Origin: a virus
Length of the DNA stretch: 23,060 nt
IMG/VR virus record: IMGVR_UViG_3300017726_000092
Span: 1-23,060 of that record
Strand: one strand, 5' to 3'
The position numbers and the translations under genes were made by a program. Below are positions 15,123 to 20,747 of the stretch, one piece after another (the stretch's first letter is position 1; each line of letters begins with the position of its first letter). Below the pieces are notes generated by a model. It saw only the letters and a list, made by a program, of their open reading frames with translations, did no database searches and had not been told where the DNA came from.

Positions 15123-15172
15123 TAAACCCCCTTTAATTACTGATATTTTTTTTTAACCTTAAACACAATTTC

Positions 15173-15532
15173 ATGAACGAAGTTAAGTTTGTAGACCTAC
15201 GGGTCAATGTTGAGCGCAACACTGCGTATTTTTTAGTTGCTGATTTAGTGGATACTTCCACTGCTCAGAAGTTCACTAATCCTGACGGGATTGATTTCTT
15301 CTTGAAGCAACGTTCAGGTAGTAGACTGGGTATTCTTAATATCTATGATAGTGATAATAATAAAGTTGGTGCTGACCATGAACTTGTTACTTACTATCAG
15401 GGATTGATAGAGGAAGGCAAGCTTGTACCAAACAAGTCTGCTATCCCAGGTCGTATCACAGATGAGAAAGTTAAGCACCCTGCTACGGGCAAGGAGCTTG
15501 ATAGACTCTACTGGGCTACCCAACCTGAGTAG
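15173..15532 (+). CDS. Unknown protein (119 aa)
   Basis: No recognised family. Begins MNEVKFVDLRVNVERN with an alternating pattern of strands through about residue 65 (AYFLVADLVD, GIDFFLKQR, LGILNIYDSD), then a helix (VTYYQGLIEEG) and a polar Lys/Pro-rich end. Probably a small alpha/beta or beta-sandwich protein. TTAAACA stands seven bases before ATG. It ends in TAG and is followed by the strongest terminator of the window. Codons are less AT-biased than those of the flanking genes, which may point to high expression. Confidence 0.7.
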   Translation: MNEVKFVDLRVNVERNTAYFLVADLVDTSTAQKFTNPDGIDFFLKQRSGSRLGILNIYDSDNNKVGADHELVTYYQGLIEEGKLVPNKSAIPGRITDEKVKHPATGKELDRLYWATQPE

Positions 15533-15538
15533 CAAAGT

Positions 15539-15573
15539 GGGAGTGGCACCTTCGGGTGTCATTCTCCTTTTTT
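15539..15573 (+). terminator. Strong terminator with 12-pair stem and UUCG tetraloop
   Basis: The stem runs from 15539 to 15550 against 15555 to 15567, with a few G-T pairs, closed by TTCG and followed by TTTTTT. It ends the row of small genes and precedes a long non-coding region. Confidence 0.9.
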
Positions 15574-15889
15574 AGCTAATACTAAATCAACTAAGTGTGG
15601 CTAGTAATTGTTATTTTTTTCTACAACAATCCCACTAAATAAGAGTAGCTAGTGTGATGTATGGTCCAACACACCACCCAAACCCCCTTCACACACCACG
15701 CCAACCTCACAACACACCCACACACGACATTAATGTGGTATATAGTTGTGTGTGTGTAAATATGTAGGTGTGGTCAATAATCCCACATATTACCACTTTA
15801 AACCCTAATTTATTTTGTTTGGCACAGTAATATAATATATAGCTATCTTAATGTGCTTGAGTCCTATTAATCCTTTAAACCCTTTCTCT
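15574..15889. promoter_or_regulatory. Non-coding region with A/C-rich and G/T-rich tracts and hairpins
   Basis: About 300 bases without a convincing gene. Three parts: (1) 15594-15636 can fold as AGTGTGG / CCCACT with an inner ATTGTT (15607-15612) / AACAAT (15625-15630) stem and a T-rich loop; (2) 15664-15728 is nearly all A and C on the plus strand; (3) a G/T-rich tract begins at about 15735. The A/C arm CACACACGAC (15719-15728) pairs with GTTGTGTGTG (15745-15754) with one G-U pair. An AT-rich stretch (15815-15848) with TTTG at about 15819 precedes the next gene and is the likely promoter. Possible roles are an untranslated regulatory RNA, a promoter region or a replication origin. Confidence 0.5.
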
Positions 15890-16132
15890 ATGTCTGTTAT
15901 TAATATATACCGTAATGAAGCATTACAATATCATGATGCTTTGTCTATTGCTCTTGTGCATTTGGAGAGTGAGTACAACCAGTTTATTGATCGTGCACCT
16001 TATAATGCTACATACATGAGTGATGGTGATTTATCCCGTATAGAGACATTAGATAAGAGTAAGTATTTAATCCAGAAATTAATTAACCAGATAGAGAGTG
16101 GCTGCTCTATACCCTTAAAACAAGAATCATGA
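15890..16132 (+). CDS. Small unknown helical protein (80 aa), coupled to M23 peptidase
   Basis: No recognised family. Starts MSVINIYRNEALQYHDALSI and consists mainly of two or three helices (LQYHDALSIALVHLESEYNQ; LSRIETLDKSKYLIQKLINQI). Hydrophilic, no signal peptide. The start at 15890 is preferred over the in-frame ATG at 15851 because TTAAACC stands exactly eight bases before it, as in neighbouring genes; the longer form would add 13 Pro-rich residues. Its stop overlaps the peptidase start by ATGA, so the two products are probably made in fixed ratio. Confidence 0.65.
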   Translation: MSVINIYRNEALQYHDALSIALVHLESEYNQFIDRAPYNATYMSDGDLSRIETLDKSKYLIQKLINQIESGCSIPLKQES

Positions 16133-16830
16133 ATGATACATTAATGAAAACAACAAAGCTTGCTCTTTGTATCGGAATACCATTAGGTATAATTGCCTGT
16201 ATAGTTATTATAATATCTGTTGGTAAATCAGTTGCTGATTCGCCATATAATGATCCAGACTACGTGGCTGATATAGATGGTATTGAAGTAATAGATACAA
16301 TCCCTACGTTAGTTCATCTATACAAACCATGGGAAGATGATTGGTTTGCTTGGTATGATTCGGATACTGTTATAGATAGTATTGATATTTATACAGAGAA
16401 CTATCATCCACCCGTTTTAGTGGGTAGACATACCAGCGGCTATGGACCACGTTGGGGTATGTTTCATGAAGGAGTTGATATTGGTGGTAATAATCGTGAT
16501 ACAAGTTATGCTGTATTTGATGGTGTAGTAAGATTCTCAGATAATGCTGGGGGCTATGGTAACTTAATTGTTATAAGACATGACAATGGTCTTGAAACTT
16601 TCTATGCACATCATTGGCATAACATAGTAGAGCGTGGTGATACTGTTAAAGCAGGTTCTCCATTAGGTGTTATTGGATCTACCGGTGTATCTACTGGACC
16701 TCATTTACATTTTGAGGTGCAGTTTTTAGGTAAAACAATGGATCCAGATGACTTCTTTAATGTTATGAATGATACATCTAACTTTACTATTAAATCACGT
16801 AATCGTTTTAGATATGATATTATCTATTAA
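16129..16830 (+). CDS. Membrane-anchored M23 (LytM-type) peptidase (233 aa)
   Basis: Zinc endopeptidase that cuts peptide cross-bridges in peptidoglycan. One N-terminal membrane segment at about 11-32, then a linker rich in Asp, then the M23 domain at about 95-207. Zinc and catalytic residues: HEGVDIG (H113, D117), YAHH (H161), GPHLHFEV (H192, H194). The complete set suggests an active enzyme. The anchor places it in the inner membrane facing the periplasm, or it is a signal peptide. Possible roles are lysis, or local wall opening when it is part of the virion. A second ATG at 16144 is possible, but the ATGA overlap favours 16129. Confidence 0.88.
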   Translation: MNDTLMKTTKLALCIGIPLGIIACIVIIISVGKSVADSPYNDPDYVADIDGIEVIDTIPTLVHLYKPWEDDWFAWYDSDTVIDSIDIYTENYHPPVLVGRHTSGYGPRWGMFHEGVDIGGNNRDTSYAVFDGVVRFSDNAGGYGNLIVIRHDNGLETFYAHHWHNIVERGDTVKAGSPLGVIGSTGVSTGPHLHFEVQFLGKTMDPDDFFNVMNDTSNFTIKSRNRFRYDIIY

Positions 16831-17169
16831 AATATAACTGTAGCATTGCATTAATTCTTTTCTTGGTCGTTCATGTTGTGCAATGTTACAGTTCCTTATA
16901 GACTGCAGTACCTTTTCATTTTGTGTTTTTGGTTCAGGGTACTGTAGTCTTTCTTACATCTACATAAGTTGTTACAACCAGCTTTAGTAGATATCTATAT
17001 GTTGTTTGTAATAGGTATTGGATAACCGGTACTGACAGATCATATGAAGATCTGGTGTACACCTGTGTTGTAGGTGGTGTATATAATATAAAACAAACGT
17101 AAAAACTCATATAGGGATACCTGAGTATGTATATAAACTGCTTATTTTTTTAACCCAAATTTATTTTCT
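16831..17169 (+). ncRNA. Candidate structured RNA with tandem long hairpins
   Basis: A 339-base gap without a gene. Hairpin 1: 16836-16850 with 16879-16893, 15 pairs including one G-U, loop of 28. Hairpin 2: 16900-16912 with 16938-16950, 13 pairs including one G-U, loop of 25. A weaker third: 16958-16963 with 16987-16992. Further on: CAGATC/GATCTG at 17036-17054, the palindrome GGTGTACACC at 17054-17063, and ACTCA/TGAGT at 17105-17126. GGTACTG occurs at 16938 and again at 17028, so CAGTACC at 16906 has two possible partners. Both G-U pairs are allowed only in RNA of the plus strand. It ends six bases or so before a lipoprotein gene. Could be a 5' leader switch, a stable decay-resistant RNA, or a small RNA. 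Confidence 0.55.
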
Positions 17170-17331
17170 ATGAAGTATTTAATTAAACACCGTATGTTCT
17201 TGTATTTAGTTGCTGTTGTTTTATTTACAGGTATGGTATCCACATCGTGTGGTAGATTTAATAGTTGTAAAGGTCATCCAGGTATAACACAGGATTTACA
17301 AAACAGTCAACAAGATAATTATGGCGGCTAG
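17170..17331 (+). CDS. Small lipoprotein (53 aa)
   Basis: ATG at 17170 after an A/T-rich leader, TAG at 17329-17331. A basic start (MKYLIKHR), a hydrophobic core (FLYLVAVVLFTGMV) and a lipobox-like end STSCG with Cys at 27 form a lipoprotein signal; the mature part is 27 residues (GRFNSCKGHPG, then a Gln/Asn-rich end). It overlaps the next gene by 11 bases. Probably a lipid-anchored periplasmic or outer membrane peptide; small phage lipoproteins of this type often serve in superinfection exclusion or as o-spanins, but no motif decides. It is preceded by the structured RNA candidate. Confidence 0.65.
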   Translation: MKYLIKHRMFLYLVAVVLFTGMVSTSCGRFNSCKGHPGITQDLQNSQQDNYGG

Positions 17332-17527
17332 AATATCCCAAGAACTTCTTAAATCTGAGCTTAATGCTTGGAGGAAAGATTATGATACAGCTAAACAACA
17401 GGGTCTATACCCTGCTGAGTTTGGCAAATTTATGAACATGAAATATAATTTTCAAGATCCAAAGCTTACAGATGGTACGCCATTAGCTGATGCTCTTGTT
17501 ATTATATTTAATGATCATGTTGAATAG
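17321..17527 (+). CDS. Small unknown protein (68 aa)
   Basis: No recognised domain. Polar protein with a helical start (ISQELLKSELNAWRKDYDTAKQQG) and a shorter C-terminal helix (LADALVIIFNDHVE). No signal peptide, so it is cytoplasmic. The 11-base overlap with the lipoprotein gene suggests coupled translation. Ends with TAG. Confidence 0.7.
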   Translation: MAARISQELLKSELNAWRKDYDTAKQQGLYPAEFGKFMNMKYNFQDPKLTDGTPLADALVIIFNDHVE

Positions 17528-17532
17528 ATAGC

Positions 17533-17551
17533 TATACTTATACAAAGTATA
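17533..17551 (+). repeat. Small hairpin after the 68 aa gene
   Basis: TATACTT and AAGTATA pair perfectly around ATACA, six bases after the stop. It lacks a T tract and is AT-rich, so it is a weak terminator at best. The 80 bases between 17528 and 17608 hold nothing else I can name. Confidence 0.35.
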
Positions 17552-17608
17552 AAGCACTATAGCAAGTATTTGTTAGTATGAATATATTGTATTAATTATT
17601 TTTAATAT

Positions 17609-17872
17609 GTGATTATACAATTACCATGCGGCAGATTCATTGAGTGTTCTCTTGAACAGTACTTATCTCTATCAGATGATGAGCTTGCAGAACTTAATGG
17701 GTTACCATTCTCCTACACAAAGGAATATACCAATCCTTTTTATAATTCATATGTAGGAAAAACACCTGTAGAGCCTGAACCAGAAGAAGAGAAGGATGGT
17801 GAAAAGGATCTCAATGAAATAGAAAAGAATGAAAAGCTTTCTGATAAGTATTTTCATTCTGATGATGTTTAA
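17609..17872 (+). CDS. Small acidic protein with GTG start (87 aa)
   Basis: The only possible start in frame near the conserved-looking beginning is GTG at 17609 (IIQLPCGRFIECSLEQYLSLSDDELAELNGL); an overlapping ATG two bases earlier runs at once into TGA. The opening, a short strand pair then the helix SLSDDELAELNGL, is of a kind I associate with small proteins common in marine and Bacteroidota phages, function unknown. Residues 50-87 are highly acidic, rich in Glu and Lys and probably disordered. Preceded by an A/T-rich leader and followed by a 20-base T-rich gap before the next gene. Confidence 0.65.
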   Translation: MIIQLPCGRFIECSLEQYLSLSDDELAELNGLPFSYTKEYTNPFYNSYVGKTPVEPEPEEEKDGEKDLNEIEKNEKLSDKYFHSDDV

Positions 17873-17892
17873 TTTTTTTTAATTTTTTTATT

Positions 17893-18375
17893 ATGCAAAG
17901 CAAAGTTATTGTATCTGCGGATGCAAATGGTAATGTTATTACCCAGTCTTCAGGTAATCCTGAATATGGTTTCATTCGCTTGCAACAACAACGTGTAACT
18001 TTTACAGACACAGGTTGGGTGCAAGCAAAGAATCATTCTACTCTACTACATGGTAGAATGGAAGAGCTTGAATCTCTTGGTATGAAACCTAATCAAGAAT
18101 TACCCGGTAAAATTCTTGTTAAAGAGCAAACAGAACCATTCAATCAGAATGATCCTGATCGTGATCTGAAGTATGCAGGTAATACAGGTGTTATTTGTTG
18201 TATTGATGGTGAACCTATTTATAGGAAAACATTTTACATTGCTAGTGGGCAAGGTCAAGATGTATTTGTAGCTCATACAAATGGTGATGCTATCCGTGAA
18301 GCTAATGCTTCTACACCTTCCTCTACTGAACAAGTAGAAGAGGAAGTTGAAATGGATAGTTCATTTGAACTTTAA
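17893..18375 (+). CDS. Unknown protein with acidic tail (160 aa), possible ssDNA-binding protein
   Basis: No firm family. About residues 1-125 alternate strands (KVIVSADANGNVI, YGFIRLQQQRVTFTDTGWV, PGKILVKEQ, AGNTGVICCIDG, RKTFYIASGQGQDVFVAHTN), compatible with an OB-like barrel. About 126-160 are a Ser/Thr linker and a strongly acidic tail ending in DSSFEL. Acidic tails ending in a hydrophobic residue are typical of single-stranded DNA-binding proteins, and replication genes lie downstream, so that role is a reasonable but unproven guess. A terminator follows, so it closes a transcript. Translation starts at ATG after a T-rich leader. Confidence 0.72.
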   Translation: MQSKVIVSADANGNVITQSSGNPEYGFIRLQQQRVTFTDTGWVQAKNHSTLLHGRMEELESLGMKPNQELPGKILVKEQTEPFNQNDPDRDLKYAGNTGVICCIDGEPIYRKTFYIASGQGQDVFVAHTNGDAIREANASTPSSTEQVEEEVEMDSSFEL

Positions 18376-18385
18376 AGTTTGTTAA

Positions 18386-18419
18386 AGGGGTTGTATTATA
18401 CAGCCCCTATTTTTATTTT
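18386..18419 (+). terminator. Intrinsic terminator after the 160 aa gene
   Basis: A ten-pair stem with one T-G pair, from AGGGG and TTGTA to TACAG and CCCCT around TTA, followed by ATTTTTATTTTT. Confidence 0.88.
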
Positions 18420-18440
18420 TAATTCTTAAATCTTTTTATT

Positions 18441-18659
18441 ATGAAAAATCTATCGTTTATTTTATTGGCTGGTATTACTTTAGCTCTTACTTCTTGTGGT
18501 GTTTTTGCTACTGAAGAAGCTACTGCAGAAGTAGTTGAAGAGGAGGCAGCAGATTCTACTGCTGTAGACTCTAGTGCTGCAGAAGTTATTGAAGCACCTG
18601 CAGTTGAAGAAGCAACAGAGGAAGCAAGTCCTGCAGATAGTACAGATATTGCAGAGTAA
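18441..18659 (+). CDS. Acidic low-complexity lipoprotein (72 aa)
   Basis: A signal peptide of the lipoprotein type: MKNLSFILLAGITLALTSCG with Cys at 19 in LTSCG. The mature 54 residues are nearly all Glu, Ala, Thr, Val, Asp and Ser, with repeated EEA/DSTA-like units, and should be disordered and highly negative at the membrane surface. It has TTAAATC eight bases before ATG and terminators on both sides, so it is a single-gene unit. Function unknown; a surface or periplasmic shield, for instance against a second infection, would suit its form. Confidence 0.75.
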   Translation: MKNLSFILLAGITLALTSCGVFATEEATAEVVEEEAADSTAVDSSAAEVIEAPAVEEATEEASPADSTDIAE

Positions 18660-18683
18660 GTTATTTTATTTGTTTCATTTTAA

Positions 18684-18712
18684 AGGGGTTACTTAGGTAG
18701 CCCCTTTTTTTT
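18684..18712 (+). terminator. Intrinsic terminator after the acidic lipoprotein gene
   Basis: AGGGGTTAC and GTAGCCCCT form a nine-pair stem around TTAG with eight T residues after it. The arms resemble those at 18386-18408, so the two terminators may be copies of one element. Confidence 0.9.
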
Positions 18713-18725
18713 ATCCCTATATTTT

Positions 18726-19151
18726 ATGACAACCCATTACAAAGGAATCTTATCAGATTATCAATTATATGCTAAAGATCAATTTACTTACACTAAACTA
18801 AATCCTAAACAACATTTCTTTTTTAAAAGAGTTGTTCATGGTTTGAATGTATACTCTCAAGAGGAAGTACAGACCATGAGTCCAGCTAAGAAAAAACGTA
18901 TTACAAGAGTTTGGAAGAGAGGACAGTTAGAAATAAATCTTCTTAAACAAACTGTATGTAATGAGTTTTGTAATAAGATATTTAGTATCTTTAGCAATAG
19001 CACTTTAGCAAAAGATATGGTTAGTGATGAATTAAATCCTAGCTATATTAACCGTTTCACACTCAAGCAGTTAGGTATAAATTATGATCACTTGATTGTA
19101 CATTTTATGCGTAAAGGTTTGTTACCCCATAATTATTTAGAACTTAAATGA
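18726..19151 (+). CDS. Unknown basic helical protein (141 aa)
   Basis: No recognised family. Basic and mostly helical: LSDYQLYAKDQF, NPKQHFFFKRVVHGL, MSPAKKKRITRVWKRGQLEINLLKQ (positive patch at about 52-66) and a C-terminal part with ITYN-type loops. A nucleic-acid-binding role is possible from charge alone. It overlaps the HNH-like gene by ATGA, so the two may work together. It starts right after a terminator with no TTAAAY leader, only a T-rich one. Confidence 0.7.
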   Translation: MTTHYKGILSDYQLYAKDQFTYTKLNPKQHFFFKRVVHGLNVYSQEEVQTMSPAKKKRITRVWKRGQLEINLLKQTVCNEFCNKIFSIFSNSTLAKDMVSDELNPSYINRFTLKQLGINYDHLIVHFMRKGLLPHNYLELK

Positions 19152-19411
19152 AAAAAGTATCTAAGAAAATGTCTAAGATAAACTCCGAGTATAGTAAACT
19201 CAGGAGAGAGTTTTTATCAGAACATCCTGTCTGTCATGCAAGTATAGACAGGTGTTCTGTAAAAGCAACTGATGTCCACCATAAGCGTGGTAGAGGTAAA
19301 TATCATTTAGACGTTAGTACTTGGTTACCTGTATGTAGGAATTGTCATACATACATTGAGTTAAATCCAGAGGATGCTATTGAATTAGGATTCTCACAAA
19401 AAAGAAACTAA
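19148..19411 (+). CDS. HNH-like zinc endonuclease domain protein (87 aa)
   Basis: Residues 27-68 have the pattern of compact HNH nucleases: PVCHASIDRCSVKATDVHH (C29, C36, H44, H45), then GRGKYHLDVSTWLPVCRNCHTYIE (D55, C63, C66, H67, given here in two parts with a gap at 50). Two Cys pairs hold the structural zinc and the His residues would bind catalytic metal. The rest is basic at the N-terminus. Such short HNH proteins often nick or cleave DNA in phage packaging, recombination or homing. It could also act on host DNA. ATGA overlap with the preceding gene. Confidence 0.75.
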   Translation: MKKVSKKMSKINSEYSKLRREFLSEHPVCHASIDRCSVKATDVHHKRGRGKYHLDVSTWLPVCRNCHTYIELNPEDAIELGFSQKRN

Positions 19412-19412
19412 T

Positions 19413-19841
19413 ATGAAAAATTTATTATTTATACTTCTATTACCTTTAGTTGGTTGTTCTCAGTCAATAAAAGGCACTACATTTACTGCTGATACAATGC
19501 AAATATTAGAATCAGATGATGAAGGTTACTATAGTATAGAGAGAAGAAAGCTTGTAAATGTAGAGATTACATTCTATAAAAATAGTATACACATTCTAGA
19601 TACAAACACAGATAGTTTAACTATTATTCAAGGAAAGTATTTACCACGTAATGGTCAAGGTGATAGACACTATTATTCATTAGATAATGGTGTAGTTAAT
19701 GTTTATTTAGATTATGATGTAGTAAGTATATGCTGGGAATGGCGCGAGGATGTACATGCATACAATACTATATTTAGATTTGCAGGTTTAAAAGAATTAC
19801 AATCTGAAGGTAGACCAACTGATATGATGCATAATTGGTAA
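19413..19841 (+). CDS. Unknown lipoprotein (142 aa)
   Basis: A short lipoprotein signal peptide: MKNLLFILLLPLVGCSQS with Cys at 15 (LVGC). The mature 127 residues look like a beta-rich domain (TADTMQILE, RKLVNVEITFYKNSIHIL, SLTIIQGKYL, VVNVYLDYDVVSICWEW), suggesting a small beta-barrel or sandwich. No name. Only one base separates it from the HNH gene. It lies just before the tRNA. Possible roles are superinfection exclusion or envelope stress relief during infection; neither can be shown from sequence. Confidence 0.72.
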   Translation: MKNLLFILLLPLVGCSQSIKGTTFTADTMQILESDDEGYYSIERRKLVNVEITFYKNSIHILDTNTDSLTIIQGKYLPRNGQGDRHYYSLDNGVVNVYLDYDVVSICWEWREDVHAYNTIFRFAGLKELQSEGRPTDMMHNW

Positions 19842-19847
19842 ACTAAC

Positions 19848-19921
19848 GCTCTCATAGCTCAACTGGATAGAGCAATTCACTTCTAATGAATAGGTTTCAG
19901 GTTCGAGTCCTGATGAGAGTA
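19848..19921 (+). tRNA. tRNA-Arg with anticodon UCU
   Basis: A full cloverleaf can be drawn: acceptor GCTCTCA (19848-19854) with TGAGAGT (19914-19920) including one G-T pair; D arm GCTC/GAGC (19857-19860, 19870-19873); anticodon stem ATTCA/TGAAT (19875-19879, 19887-19891) with loop CTTCTAA and anticodon TCT at 19882-19884; five-base variable region; T arm TCAGG/CCTGA with TTCGAGT loop (19897-19913); discriminator A. CCA is not encoded (CTA follows). It reads AGA, a heavily used Arg codon in these genes, so it likely supports translation of phage mRNA. Confidence 0.95.
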
Positions 19922-19935
19922 CTAAAATTTTTATT

Positions 19936-20382
19936 ATGAAAAAGTTATTAATAATTCTTACAAGTTTAATGCTTGTAAGCACAATGTATAGTCAAAGTGA
20001 TCAACCAATTGAAGCACTAATAGACGCAATGATTCATGTAGAATCTAATGATAATCCTAATGCTATTGGAGATGGTGGTAAAGCAGTAGGTGTTTTACAG
20101 ATATGGAAGATAATGGTTGATGATGTAAATAGAATATTACGTCTGTATGATGTTGATCATTCTTTTACGTATGATGACAGATATGATAGAGAGCAATCTA
20201 TAGGAATGTTTTTTGTATGGTTATGGCATTATTTTCCTAATTATACTTCTGCAGATTATCAAGAGATTGCTAGAGCATGGAATGGTGGTAGAAGCGGACG
20301 TTGGTCACATAGTACAAGATATTATTGGTATAAGGTTAGTAACGCCTTAGAAGTAATTTCAGTAGTATACTATAATAATTAA
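19936..20382 (+). CDS. Secreted lytic transglycosylase, SLT-like (148 aa)
   Basis: Lysozyme-fold enzyme cutting the glycan strand of peptidoglycan. Signal peptide 1-20 (KKLLIILTSLMLVSTMYS), then ALIDAMIHVESNDNPNAIGD with the catalytic Glu at 36, GVLQI at 52-56 (family Gly-x-x-Gln-Ile), and RAWNGG at 113-118 typical of the goose-type/SLT group. The domain covers the whole mature protein. It must act in the periplasm, exported by the host Sec system. Starting ATG follows the tRNA by 14 bases. It may help lysis or release of progeny, or degrade wall during entry if carried by the virion; the signal peptide argues for the former. Confidence 0.82.
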   Translation: MKKLLIILTSLMLVSTMYSQSDQPIEALIDAMIHVESNDNPNAIGDGGKAVGVLQIWKIMVDDVNRILRLYDVDHSFTYDDRYDREQSIGMFFVWLWHYFPNYTSADYQEIARAWNGGRSGRWSHSTRYYWYKVSNALEVISVVYYNN

Positions 20383-20385
20383 ACT

Positions 20386-20571
20386 ATGATGATGACAGAA
20401 GTAACATTAGACGGAAAGAAAGTATCTCTAAATACATATGAGTTAGAGTACGAAGTTTTAAAATACTATACTTTTAAATGGTTAGACCATAAGGATAAGC
20501 AGAAAGCAATTCAAGAAACTGTTGATAGCTTTGGTCTACATGAAAGAATGGTAAAGCATATATGCTTATGA
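20386..20571 (+). CDS. Small unknown protein (61 aa)
   Basis: No recognised domain. Three ATG codons at the start; the first is used here. Short strand then helices (YELEYEVLKYYTFKWLDHKDKQKA, IQETVDSFGLHERMVK). Hydrophilic with many aromatic residues. It starts three bases after the transglycosylase stop and overlaps the next gene by ATGA, so all three genes are read together. Confidence 0.65.
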   Translation: MMMTEVTLDGKKVSLNTYELEYEVLKYYTFKWLDHKDKQKAIQETVDSFGLHERMVKHICL

Positions 20572-20747
20572 AACAGAAAACATTTAAGATCAAAAAGACA
20601 ATTAAGATTAGAGATGACTACTCTGTAACAGTATATCTGGTACAAGGTAGTGAGATATTAACCTTTGATGTTTATCATGAGGCAGAGAAGTTTTCTCAAT
20701 TGTTAAATGATAACTCAGATGATAACACAATTTACTATGTCAATTAA
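20568..20747 (+). CDS. Small unknown basic protein (59 aa)
   Basis: No recognised family. The ATG at 20568 is chosen because it forms an ATGA overlap with the preceding stop; an ATG two codons earlier in the same frame is possible. Strand-rich (TFKIKKTIKIRDDYSVTVYL) then an acidic helix (YHEAEKFSQLLNDNSDDN). Its end overlaps the helicase start by 11 bases. Confidence 0.6.
   Translation: MKQKTFKIKKTIKIRDDYSVTVYLVQGSEILTFDVYHEAEKFSQLLNDNSDDNTIYYVN

Noticed and set aside
15314-15562. Minus-strand frame opposite the 119 aa gene
   Set aside because: Starts inside the terminator stem at 15539-15567 and has no supporting feature.
15719-15757. Simple CA/GT repeat as a microsatellite
   Set aside because: Repeat runs are short and interrupted; the paired arrangement and strand asymmetry explain more than slippage does.
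17811-18333. Minus-strand frames opposite the 87 aa and 160 aa genes
   Set aside because: Low-complexity reverse readings without leaders.
19797-19982. Minus-strand frame across the tRNA
   Set aside because: Includes the well-known false peptide SGLEPETYSLE that arises from reading tRNA genes backwards.
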